The notes beneath the pieces are model-generated. The model had not been told where the DNA came from. It worked only from the letters and a program-made list of their open reading frames with translations, and made no database searches. 64,000 bases of DNA from NCBI GenBank assembly GCA_009380075.1, contig WHSO01000005.1:1-64000 (forward strand). Reading direction: 5' to 3'. Positions 42,552-50,112 of the stretch are shown here, piece by piece. Source of the stretch: Alphaproteobacteria bacterium. GTDB taxonomy: Bacteria > Pseudomonadota > Alphaproteobacteria > SMXQ01. The translations under genes and the position numbers were made by a program. Each line of letters starts with the position of its first letter. The stretch's first letter is position 1.

Positions 42552-42809
42552 CTATTGCCGCTCCGCGCGCGGCGCGGCCTGGTTGAGCCGGTCGAGGACG
42601 TAGAGCAGCACCGCGAAGAATGCGTAGATGTAGAAGAAGACGTTCACGAATGGCACGACCGCGAGGATCGCCCAGGCCCATTGGGTGCGGCCCATGCGGC
42701 CCGCCACCAGATAGACGCCGATCGCGATCGGGATCGAAACCACGATCAACCATAGAAATGCTGGGAATAACATCCCCCCGGAATCCCAGTCGTTCTCGTA
42801 CATCATCAT
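42552..42809 (-). CDS. Small membrane protein downstream of queF, unknown function
   Basis: 85 aa with two hydrophobic helices: MLFPAFLWLIVVSIPIAIGVYLVAG and WAWAILAVVPFVNVFFYIYAFFAVLLYVLDRL, and a short charged tail (NQAAPRAERQ). Three consecutive ATGs follow a strong GAGGGGGAA ribosome site; the one at 42809 is given, but the third (42803) has better spacing. It starts 18 bases after queF ends, so it is probably the last gene of the queG-queA-tgt-queF message. No family is recognised. Confidence 0.72.
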   Translation of the reverse strand: MMMYENDWDSGGMLFPAFLWLIVVSIPIAIGVYLVAGRMGRTQWAWAILAVVPFVNVFFYIYAFFAVLLYVLDRLNQAAPRAERQ

Positions 42810-42827
42810 TTCCCCCTCGTGTTGTGA

Positions 42828-43295
42828 TCAGCCACGCCCGCGGTAGGGGGGCATGCCAGGTTCTGGCAGGTGAATACCCTCGGGCGGGTCGCCCGACTGG
42901 TAGAACACGTCGATGGGAATGCCGCCGCGGGGATACCAGAAGCCGGAAATACGGAGCCAGCGCGGCGTCGCTGCCTCGGTCAGGCGCTTGGCGATGGTGA
43001 GCGTGGTCGATTCGTGGAACGCGCCGGTGTTGCGCCAGGACGCAAGGAAGAGCTTCAGCGACTTGCTTTCGACGCAGCGTTCGCCCGGCACGTAGTCGAT
43101 GACGAAATGGGCGAAGTCGGGCTGGCCGGTGATCGGGCACAGGCAAGTGAACTCTGGGCAGGAAAAACGCACCAGATAGGGGGTGCCGGGATCCGGGTTG
43201 GCGAAGGTCTCAAGCGTCGCTTCGTCGGGACTGGCGGGTAGCGGCCTCGGCTGGCCGAGCTGGCGGAGGCCGGGCGGTTCGGGCGTATCACTCAT
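42828..43295 (-). CDS. queF: NADPH-dependent preQ0 reductase (unimodular QueF)
   Basis: 155 aa. It reduces the nitrile of preQ0 to the amine preQ1. The catalytic cysteine and surrounding residues are in [48 protein letters not shown], where ESKSLK is the QueF signature; [13 protein letters not shown] and FYPRGG-type [15 protein letters not shown] follow. The length is the short, single-domain form. It lies 44 bases downstream of tgt. Together with queC it supplies preQ1 to Tgt. Confidence 0.96.
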   Translation of the reverse strand: MSDTPEPPGLRQLGQPRPLPASPDEATLETFANPDPGTPYLVRFSCPEFTCLCPITGQPDFAHFVIDYVPGERCVESKSLKLFLASWRNTGAFHESTTLTIAKRLTEAATPRWLRISGFWYPRGGIPIDVFYQSGDPPEGIHLPEPGMPPYRGRG

Positions 43296-43339
43296 GGCGG
43301 CATCTTACGGCGGCCCCGGGTTCAAGTCCATGCGGGGAC

Positions 43340-44473
43340 CTACAGTGGCTCGATGTCGCCGTGCGCGAGGTCCGCTTCCCAACGGTCGGCGGTTTCCGTG
43401 AATGTTCCCCCCTCGATCGCGGCGCGGAGGCCCGCCATCAGGTCCTGGTAGAAGGTGACGTTATGGGCCGTGAGCAGCATGCCTGCCAGCATTTCCTCGG
43501 CCCGGAACAGGTGATGCAGATAGGCGCGCGAGAACCGCACGCAAGCGGGGCAGCGGCATTCGGCATCGAGCGGCCGGGGATCGAGGGCGTGACGGGCGTT
43601 GCGCAGGTTGACCTCGCCCCGCTGGGTGAACCCCTTGGCGGTGCGGCCCGATCGCGTCGGCAGGACGCAGTCGAACATGTCCAGCCCGCGCGCGACGGAG
43701 CGGATCAGGTCCTGGGGCGTGCCCACCCCCATGAGGTAGCGTGGCCGGTCGGCGGGCAGGTGCGGGACCGTCGAGTCCAGCGTGGCGAGCATCCTGTTCT
43801 GGCCTTCGCCGACGGCGAGGCCGCCGACGGCGTAGCCGTCGAATCCGATGGCGCAGAGGGCACGGACCGATTCCTCGCGCAAGTCGGGATGGATGCCGCC
43901 CTGTACGATGCCGAACAGCCCGTAGCCCGGCCGCTCGCGGAACGCCTCGCGCGACCGCATCGCCCAGGCCATGGACAGGCGCATGGAGCGGGCCGCCTCC
44001 GCCTCCGTCGCCGGGAAGGCGGTGCATTCGTCGAGCACCATGGCCACGTCGGCATCGAGCTGGTGCTGGATGTCCATCGCGCGCTCGGGCGTGAGCTCGT
44101 GCTCCGAACCGTCGAGGTGCGAGCGGAAGGTCACCCCCGCTTCAGTGATTTTGCGCAGCTTGGCCAGGCTCATCACCTGGAAGCCGCCGGAATCGGTCAG
44201 TATCGGACCCGGCCAATCCATGAAGCGGTGCAGCCCGCCCAGCGCCGCGATCGCTTCCGCCCCGGGGCGCAGCATCAGGTGATAGGTATTGGCGAGGATC
44301 ATCTCGGCACCGGCGGCGCGCACGGCGTCCGGCGTCATTGCCTTGACCGTGGCGCGGGTGCCTACCGGCATGAAGGCCGGCGTTTCCACCGTGCCGTGGG
44401 CGGTCGTGATGCGCCCGCGCCGGGCCGCGCCCGATGTGGCGAGAAGATCGAAGCGGAACCGGGACGCGCTCAT
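43340..44473 (-). CDS. tgt: tRNA-guanine transglycosylase
   Basis: 377 aa. It exchanges guanine-34 of GUN anticodon tRNAs for preQ1. Visible: [77 protein letters not shown], the nucleophile-aspartate region [28 protein letters not shown] and the zinc site [18 protein letters not shown]. The start overlaps the queA stop (ATGA). The GMG-type recognition segment [12 protein letters not shown] is present. Confidence 0.97.
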   Translation of the reverse strand: MSASRFRFDLLATSGAARRGRITTAHGTVETPAFMPVGTRATVKAMTPDAVRAAGAEMILANTYHLMLRPGAEAIAALGGLHRFMDWPGPILTDSGGFQVMSLAKLRKITEAGVTFRSHLDGSEHELTPERAMDIQHQLDADVAMVLDECTAFPATEAEAARSMRLSMAWAMRSREAFRERPGYGLFGIVQGGIHPDLREESVRALCAIGFDGYAVGGLAVGEGQNRMLATLDSTVPHLPADRPRYLMGVGTPQDLIRSVARGLDMFDCVLPTRSGRTAKGFTQRGEVNLRNARHALDPRPLDAECRCPACVRFSRAYLHHLFRAEEMLAGMLLTAHNVTFYQDLMAGLRAAIEGGTFTETADRWEADLAHGDIEPL

Positions 44474-45540
44474 CGGTCGGTGACGCGAACGCCAGGCGCT
44501 GGATGCAGCAGGCAGCAATCGCCGTAGGAATAGAACCGGTAGCGCCGTGCCATGGCATGGGCATAGGCCACCTGCATCCGGTCGAGCCCGGCAAAGGCGG
44601 CGACCAGCATGAACAGGGTCGAGCGCGGCAGGTGGAAATTGGTCAGGAGAAGGTCCACGGCGCGGAAACGGTAGCCGGGCGTGATGAAGATGTCGGTGTC
44701 GCCGGCGAAGGCGCGGAGCCGGCCGTCTTCGCCGGCCGCCGCCTCCAGTAGCCGCAGCGCCGTGGTGCCGATGGCGACGACCCGACCGCCCCGCAGGCGT
44801 GCACGGTTGATGAACTCCGCGGTGAAGGCGTCGATCTCGCCCCATTCGGCATGCATCCGGTGCTCCTTCACGTTCTCCGTCTTGACCGGCAGGAAGGTGC
44901 CCGCGCCGACATGCAGGGTCAGAGTTGCGCGCTCGATACCCCTGGCCAGCAGGCGCCGCAGCAGCCCTTCGGTGAAGTGAAACCCGGCGGTGGGCGCGGC
45001 GACGGCACCCGGCTTGGCCGCGAAGACGGTCTGATAATCGGCAATATCGCGTTCATCCGGCCCGTCGTCGCGCGGGATGTAGGGCGGTAACGGGGCCGAT
45101 CCGTAGCGTTCCAGAGCCGCAAGGACCTCTGCTTCGGGGAGGGCGAACTCCAGTTCGACCTCGCCTTCCTCGCCCCTGGCGGCGACGTCGGCGGCGAATC
45201 CCTCGGCGAAGACGATCACGTCCCCCGCGCGCAGCTTGCGGGCGCCCTTGGCGAAGGCGTGCCAGCGCGATGGCGACAGCGGTTTGTGCAGGGTGATCTC
45301 GACCTTTGCGTCACCGCGGCGGCCCCTGAGACGGGCACGCACGACGCGGGTGTCGTTGACCACGACCACGTCACCGGCGTGCAGAAGGTCGGGCAGGTCG
45401 GCGACGCGACAGTCGTTAAGTCCTTCTCCAAGGGTTTCGGCCTGCCGGACTTCGAGAAGCCGCGCCGCTTCGCGCGGCTCCATCGGCCGCGTTGCGATCA
45501 GGTCGCGCGGAAGATCGAAATCGAAATCAGCAAGCTTCAT
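44470..45540 (-). CDS. queA: S-adenosylmethionine:tRNA ribosyltransferase-isomerase
   Basis: 356 aa. It converts preQ1-tRNA to epoxyqueuosine-tRNA using the ribosyl group of SAM. Motifs are [89 protein letters not shown] and [26 protein letters not shown], all strongly conserved. It overlaps both queG and tgt by four bases. Confidence 0.97.
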   Translation of the reverse strand: MKLADFDFDLPRDLIATRPMEPREAARLLEVRQAETLGEGLNDCRVADLPDLLHAGDVVVVNDTRVVRARLRGRRGDAKVEITLHKPLSPSRWHAFAKGARKLRAGDVIVFAEGFAADVAARGEEGEVELEFALPEAEVLAALERYGSAPLPPYIPRDDGPDERDIADYQTVFAAKPGAVAAPTAGFHFTEGLLRRLLARGIERATLTLHVGAGTFLPVKTENVKEHRMHAEWGEIDAFTAEFINRARLRGGRVVAIGTTALRLLEAAAGEDGRLRAFAGDTDIFITPGYRFRAVDLLLTNFHLPRSTLFMLVAAFAGLDRMQVAYAHAMARRYRFYSYGDCCLLHPAPGVRVTDR

Positions 45541-46715
45541 GATGCGACGCGTCTTCGTACTCGCGCGGTACGCTTCGGCTTCCCGGTGTTGCGGGCGAAG
45601 CCACCGCGCCATTCCATACGGACCGATTCATCGGGCTCGGTTGCCAAATGCAGCTCGGCGAGCGCGGCGAAGGCGTCCGGCGCGAGCAGGCGCGACAGGG
45701 CCCATACCGCCATGCCGCGCACGAGCGGCGAGGCGTCGCCGAGCAGGCCGGCGGCGCGGGACGCCAGCGCCACGTCGCCGGCGTTGCCGATGGCGATGAG
45801 GACGTTGCGAATGAAGCGGTCGCGGCCGATCCGCTTGATCGGCGAGCCGGAGAAGACACGGCGGAAACCGGCGTCGTCGAGGCCGGCGAGGTCGGCGAGC
45901 TTGGGCGCCGTCAGCTCGATCCGCGGCAGGAAGGCCAGTTCCCGGGTGCGGGCCGCGTATTTGTTCCACGGACAGACGGCGAGGCAGTCGTCGCAGCCAT
46001 AGATGCGGTTGCCCATCGGCGCGCGGAATTCCTCGGCAATGGGACCCTTGTGCTCAATGGTGAGGTAGGAGATGCAGCGCCGCGCATCGAGTTGGCCCGG
46101 CCCGGGAAATGCCGCCGTCGGGCAGGCGTCGAGGCAGGACCGGCAGGTGCCGCAATGGTCGGTCCCGGCCGCGTCGGGAGGCAGGTCGAGGGTAGTGAAG
46201 ACTTCCCCCAGCAGCAGCCACGAGCCGTGCCGGCGCGACACCAGGTTGGTGTGCTTTCCCTGCCAGCCGAGTCCCGCCGCTTCCGCCGCGGGTTTTTCCA
46301 TCACCGGGGCGGTATCGACGAAGACCTTGACCCCGGCGCCGGTGGATTCGGCGATCCACCGCGCCAGTTGCTTGAGACGGGGCTTGATCACGTCGTGATA
46401 GTCGTGTCCCCGCGCGTAGGCGGCTATGGAGCCACGATCCGGCCGGGTGAGCAGCGCCAGGGGATCGCCCGGCGGCGCGTAACTGATGGCGAGCGCGATG
46501 ACGGAACGGGCCTCGGGCCATAGGCCCGGCGGGCTTGCGCGCTCGTCCACCCGGCGCGCCATCCAGTCCATGCCGCCGTGGTGACCCGCACCCAGGTACG
46601 CGGCCAGGGCCTCGCGCCCGTCGGGCACCGTTCCCGCCGCGGCAAAGCCAACGGCGTCGAAGCCCAAGGCTTCCGCCCGTGCCCGGATGGCGGTCTTGAT
46701 CTCGTCCGTGTCCAT
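45537..46715 (-). CDS. queG: Epoxyqueuosine reductase (cobalamin and 4Fe-4S dependent)
   Basis: 392 aa, final step of queuosine synthesis. The N-terminal cobalamin-type domain ([81 protein letters not shown]) is followed by two ferredoxin-like 4Fe-4S motifs, [16 protein letters not shown] and [14 protein letters not shown], and a HEAT-like C-terminal repeat ([41 protein letters not shown]). The C-terminus is basic ([15 protein letters not shown]). It is the first gene of the minus-strand que operon; the oxygen-sensitive QueH alternative is not seen. Confidence 0.96.
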   Translation of the reverse strand: MDTDEIKTAIRARAEALGFDAVGFAAAGTVPDGREALAAYLGAGHHGGMDWMARRVDERASPPGLWPEARSVIALAISYAPPGDPLALLTRPDRGSIAAYARGHDYHDVIKPRLKQLARWIAESTGAGVKVFVDTAPVMEKPAAEAAGLGWQGKHTNLVSRRHGSWLLLGEVFTTLDLPPDAAGTDHCGTCRSCLDACPTAAFPGPGQLDARRCISYLTIEHKGPIAEEFRAPMGNRIYGCDDCLAVCPWNKYAARTRELAFLPRIELTAPKLADLAGLDDAGFRRVFSGSPIKRIGRDRFIRNVLIAIGNAGDVALASRAAGLLGDASPLVRGMAVWALSRLLAPDAFAALAELHLATEPDESVRMEWRGGFARNTGKPKRTARVRRRVAS

Positions 46716-46801
46716 GCTGGTTGCTCGGTTTTTCCTGCCGGGGGCCTTACCTTAGCGGCTCCCGCGACCGGCGCAAGATGGCCCCTGGAAGGGCGCCATT
46801 G

Positions 46802-46830
46802 TTGGAATTCGAATGGTTCCGGCCTAGAAT
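46802..46830 (+). promoter_or_regulatory. Promoter for the MarR-led operon
   Basis: TTGGAA, 17-base spacer, TAGAAT, with the expected +1 inside the adjacent palindrome, about 60 bases before the marR-like start codon. Confidence 0.6.
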
Positions 46831-46843
46831 AGTTCGCAAGCTA
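46830..46843. promoter_or_regulatory. MarR-type operator candidate
   Basis: TAGTTCGCAAGCTA, an imperfect palindrome overlapping the transcription start of the preceding promoter. Size and AT/TA half-site ends resemble MarR-family operators; binding by the adjacent regulator is inferred. Confidence 0.5.
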
Positions 46844-46892
46844 ATGGTCCTCGTCGCACATCGGCAAGGGCCGGGACAAAGGCAGGGCCCCC

Positions 46893-47399
46893 ATGACCGA
46901 CCAATTCGATCTGGTACCCGAAGCCGCCGCCGCGGCCGAGGCGGCCGCCAAGGGCAAGGACGTCGAGTTCCATTCGGAGACCAGCGTCGGCTACCTGCTG
47001 CGCGATACCTACCGCGTCTTCACCCGGGTCCTTCAGGCGCGTATCTCCACCCACGGCGTGACCATCGGCCAGTGGTATTTCCTGCGGGTGCTGTGGGACG
47101 AGGACGGGCTCACCCAGCGCGAACTGTCCCAGCGTGTCGGCATGATGGAGCCGACCACGGTCACCGCCCTCAACGGCATGGAAAAACGCGGCTACGTCAG
47201 GCGCGTCCGCAACACGGACGACAAGCGCAAGGTCAACATCTACCTGACCGACCGCGGCCGTGCCCTTCGCAACATCCTGCTGCCGCACGCCATCGACGTG
47301 AACGTGCGCGCCGTGGCCGGCGTGCCGCTCGCCGACGTGGAGACGCTGCGTCGCACGCTCCATACGATGAAGCGCAACCTTTACGGCCTCGCCCCCTAG
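46893..47399 (+). CDS. MarR family transcriptional regulator
   Basis: 168 aa. The central winged-helix region reads VGYLLRDTYRVFTRVLQARISTHGVTIGQWYFLRVLWDEDGLTQRELSQRVGMMEPTTVTALNGMEKRGYVRRVRNTDDKRKVNIYLTDRGRALRNILLPHA, with the D-x-R-x wing (NTDDKRKVNIYLT) typical of MarR. The acidic/Ala-rich N-terminal extension of about 30 residues is variable. It is 36 bases ahead of the class II aldolase gene and probably represses the whole aldolase-dioxygenase-SDR set until an aromatic or acyl ligand binds. Confidence 0.92.
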   Translation: MTDQFDLVPEAAAAAEAAAKGKDVEFHSETSVGYLLRDTYRVFTRVLQARISTHGVTIGQWYFLRVLWDEDGLTQRELSQRVGMMEPTTVTALNGMEKRGYVRRVRNTDDKRKVNIYLTDRGRALRNILLPHAIDVNVRAVAGVPLADVETLRRTLHTMKRNLYGLAP

Positions 47400-47435
47400 G
47401 GACGGCCGTCAACACCCAAGGACAGGGAGAGACAT

Positions 47436-48230
47436 ATGGCGACCGCCGCAGCGGGCTCCAATACCGGTGCATCGATCACAAGCCTCCGCATCCAGCTCGC
47501 GGCGCTGACCCGCCTGCTGCACAAGGAAGGCATCCTGACGTATTCGGGTCACGCCAGCGTGCGCATCCCCGGCCGCGACGCGTTCATGATCCAGTCCATC
47601 AACGACAGCCGCGCCGGGATCAACCCGGAAGGCTTGCTGATCTGCGATTTCGCCTGCAAGGTGCTGGAAGGTCCGGCGGACCACCGGCCGCCGCTCGAAT
47701 CCTACATTCATTCGGAAGTGCTGCGCGCGCGGCCCGACATCGATTGCGTCGTGCACACCCATTCGGACCTTGCCGCGATGTTCACGATGCTCGACGGCAT
47801 CGAACTCGCCCTGATGAAAAGCCATGCCCAGCGTTGGGCGTCGGGGATTCCCACCCATCTCGATCCGACCCATATCAAGACCCCGAAGCAGGGCCGCGAC
47901 CTGGCCCGGACCCTCGGCCCCCACCAGGGCGCGCTGATGCGCGCACACGGTGGCGTTCTGGTTTCGGAAACCCTGCCGGCGCTGCTGGTCGATGCCGTCC
48001 ATTTCGAGGAAAATGCCAAGGCCTATTACCAGGCGGCGACGGTCGGCAAGGTCAAGCCGCTGACGCGCGCCGAGCTCGACCTCATCGGCGCGGTCAACAC
48101 CAACCGCGAGCAGCATTGCTACAAGCTGTGGAGCCATTATGTCGGCATGGGTTTCGACGACGGCACCCTGCCGCAGGACTGGAACGAGCATATCTGGGGC
48201 TCGGTCAACCCGAAGGCCGAGGCGACCTGA
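47436..48230 (+). CDS. Class II aldolase/adducin family protein
   Basis: 264 aa zinc-dependent aldolase fold. Features are LAALTRLLHKEGILTYSGHASVRIPGRDAFMIQSINDSRAGINPEGLLICDF, the metal-binding HTHSD in DCVVHTHSDLAAMFTML, the distal His of LMRAHGGVLVSETLPALLVDAVHFEENAKAYYQA. It could be a retro-aldolase, a decarboxylase-like or an epimerase member; Glu/His metal ligands are present, so it should be active. A full ribosome site (AGGGAGAGA) precedes it. It is followed 25 bases later by a TauD/TfdA dioxygenase. Confidence 0.9.
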   Translation: MATAAAGSNTGASITSLRIQLAALTRLLHKEGILTYSGHASVRIPGRDAFMIQSINDSRAGINPEGLLICDFACKVLEGPADHRPPLESYIHSEVLRARPDIDCVVHTHSDLAAMFTMLDGIELALMKSHAQRWASGIPTHLDPTHIKTPKQGRDLARTLGPHQGALMRAHGGVLVSETLPALLVDAVHFEENAKAYYQAATVGKVKPLTRAELDLIGAVNTNREQHCYKLWSHYVGMGFDDGTLPQDWNEHIWGSVNPKAEAT

Positions 48231-48255
48231 TTACAAGGGATCACGGCCGGTGACC

Positions 48256-49095
48256 ATGGACATCCGCAAGCTGTCGGACGCGCTCGGCGCGGAAGTGAGG
48301 GGAATAGACCTGAACGAACCGCAGGAGGCCGCCACGGTCGAGGCGATCCGCCGCGCCTTTGCCGAGAACCTCGTGTTGGTGGTGCGCGACCAGCGGGACC
48401 TGCAGCCCGAAGCGCAGGTCCGGTTCTGCGAGTTCTTCGGCCCTCTGGGCAAGCGGTCCCGTCCCGCCGACACGCGCCACGAAAAGTCCGACGAGCCGGC
48501 AGAGGTGATGTTCGTTTCCAACCGTCGGGAGAACGGCAGGTACGTCTACACCCTGCCGGAGGGCGAGATGATGTTCCATATCGACCAGTGCTATGTGGAA
48601 ACCCCGGCCCGGGCGACCTCGCTCTACGCGATCACGGTGCCCGAAGAAGGCGGCGACACGCTGTTCGGCAATCTCTGTGCCGCCTACGACGCGCTGCCAG
48701 TCGACCTGCGGGCGCTTGTTGACAGCCATCGCGCCCTCAACGTCTTCACCTATGATTCCACGCAGCGTGACCAGGTCGGCAATCCGTCGAAACGCCGCGA
48801 GCACGTCCAGCCCATGGTCGTGCGCCATCCGGTGACCAGTCGCAAGGCGCTCTATGTCAACCGGCTGATGACGTGGTCGATCGAGGGACTCGACGCGCCT
48901 ACGAACGAACAGGCGCTCGCGCGACTGTTCGATCACGAGGAACGCCCGGAATTCGTCTACCGGCACAAATGGCGGAAGGACGACCTCGTGATCTGGGATA
49001 ACCAGTGCACCATTCACGCGCGGACGGACTTCGATCCCGGCAAGGATCGCCATCTGCGCCGCTTTACCGTCGCGGGCGGGCCGCTCCGGACCTGA
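48256..49095 (+). CDS. TauD/TfdA family 2-oxoglutarate-dependent dioxygenase (copy 1)
   Basis: 279 aa. The Fe(II) triad can be read: H and D in MMFHIDQCYVETPARATSLYAITVPEEGGDTLFGNLCAAYDALP (about residues 107 and 109), distal His in VIWDNQCTIHARTDFD (near 253), followed by the 2-oxoglutarate Arg in RHLRRFTVAGG. N-terminus ALGAEVRGIDLNEPQ is characteristic of TauD/TfdA. It hydroxylates an organic acid, sulfonate or ether with release of succinate and CO2. Two paralogs lie at 53111 and 60264. Substrate unknown; the context (aldolase, SDR) suggests a hydroxylated acid product further cleaved. Confidence 0.93.
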   Translation: MDIRKLSDALGAEVRGIDLNEPQEAATVEAIRRAFAENLVLVVRDQRDLQPEAQVRFCEFFGPLGKRSRPADTRHEKSDEPAEVMFVSNRRENGRYVYTLPEGEMMFHIDQCYVETPARATSLYAITVPEEGGDTLFGNLCAAYDALPVDLRALVDSHRALNVFTYDSTQRDQVGNPSKRREHVQPMVVRHPVTSRKALYVNRLMTWSIEGLDAPTNEQALARLFDHEERPEFVYRHKWRKDDLVIWDNQCTIHARTDFDPGKDRHLRRFTVAGGPLRT

Positions 49096-49143
49096 ACCCG
49101 TTCCGTATCACGTCTGTTCATCACCCTACAGGGAGAGCCCGCC

Positions 49144-49932
49144 ATGGCCGAAATCTCGCGCACCCGTCCGAGCCTGGACCTCACCGACCGCGTCGTTATC
49201 GTGACCGGGGGCGCAACCGGCATCGGCAAGGTCTATTCCACCCGGCTCGCCGAAGCAGGGGCGCGGGTGGTCATTGCCGACATCGTCGATGAGGCTAACC
49301 ACGCACTTGCCAAGGAACTGACCGGGCGCGGCCTTCAGGCACTGGCCGGGACCACCGACGTCGCCGATCCGAAGATGACCGAGGCGCTGGCCAAGGCGAC
49401 GGTGGACAAGTGGGGCCGCATCGATGGGCTGGTCAACAATGCGTCCCTCATGGCGGTGCTGGGACGCAAGCCGTGGACCGAGATCCCGCCCGACGAATGG
49501 GACCGCGTGATGCAGGTCAATACCAAGGGGCCGTTCCTGTGCGCGCTCGCGGTCTATCCGTACATGAAGGAACAGGGCGGGGGAAAGATCGTCAACATCG
49601 CGTCGTCGCGCGTATGGGAGGGCGGCAAGTGGCGCCTGCACTATTCGGCCTCCAAGGGTGCGGTACTGGTGTTCACCCGGGCGCTCGCCCGCGAGATCGG
49701 CGCCGACAACATCTGCGTCAACTCGATCTCGCCGGGCTTCACCCTGTCGGAAACCCAGGTCGCGACCTCGACCAACCAGCACATGGCGCTGCGCCAGGAA
49801 TCGGACAAGTGCTTCAACCGCGACCAGATCCCCGACGACCTGGTCGGTGCCCTGATGTTCCTGCTGTCGGATGCGTCGAACTATATCACCGGCCAGTGTA
49901 TCAACGTCGATGGCGGGCGCTCCATGCACTGA
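49144..49932 (+). CDS. SDR family NAD(P)-dependent oxidoreductase
   Basis: 262 aa classical short-chain dehydrogenase. The cofactor loop is VTGGATGIGKVYSTRLAEAG, the NNAS motif is in DGLVNNASLMAVLG, and the active site Ser-Tyr-Lys is in NIASSRVWEGGKWRLHYSASKGAVLVFTRALAREI. VDGGRSMH closes the protein. It should oxidise or reduce a secondary alcohol or ketone. It follows the dioxygenase by 48 bases after an AGGGAGAGCCCGCC ribosome site, and completes the MarR-aldolase-dioxygenase-SDR set. Confidence 0.94.
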   Translation: MAEISRTRPSLDLTDRVVIVTGGATGIGKVYSTRLAEAGARVVIADIVDEANHALAKELTGRGLQALAGTTDVADPKMTEALAKATVDKWGRIDGLVNNASLMAVLGRKPWTEIPPDEWDRVMQVNTKGPFLCALAVYPYMKEQGGGKIVNIASSRVWEGGKWRLHYSASKGAVLVFTRALAREIGADNICVNSISPGFTLSETQVATSTNQHMALRQESDKCFNRDQIPDDLVGALMFLLSDASNYITGQCINVDGGRSMH

Positions 49933-49958
49933 GCGTGCCACTGAGCGCGGAGGCGCAG

Positions 49959-50063
49959 ATGCTTGAGCTCAAGATGTGGATCCGGGGGCACAAGACCCTG
50001 GCAGCGTTCATTATTTTCGCGCTGGTGCTGACCCTCGGCCTGCTCTTCAATCACGACCTGTAG
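49959..50063 (+). CDS. Possible 34-aa single-span membrane peptide
   Basis: ATG at 49959 preceded by GCGGAGGCGCAG (GGAGG five bases upstream), encoding MLELKMWIRGHKTLAAFIIF and continuing ALVLTLGLLFNHDL. The peptide has a short basic head and one hydrophobic helix. It sits 26 bases after the SDR stop, on the same strand, before the convergent NRPS-like gene. It was missed by the ORF track because of size. The ribosome site and amphipathic design argue for a real gene, but no homolog is recognised. Confidence 0.5.
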   Translation: MLELKMWIRGHKTLAAFIIFALVLTLGLLFNHDL

Positions 50064-50112
50064 GGCTGAAGCCATAGGCCCCGCGTCGTCCCGGCGGTGC
50101 CGGGCAGCAGCT

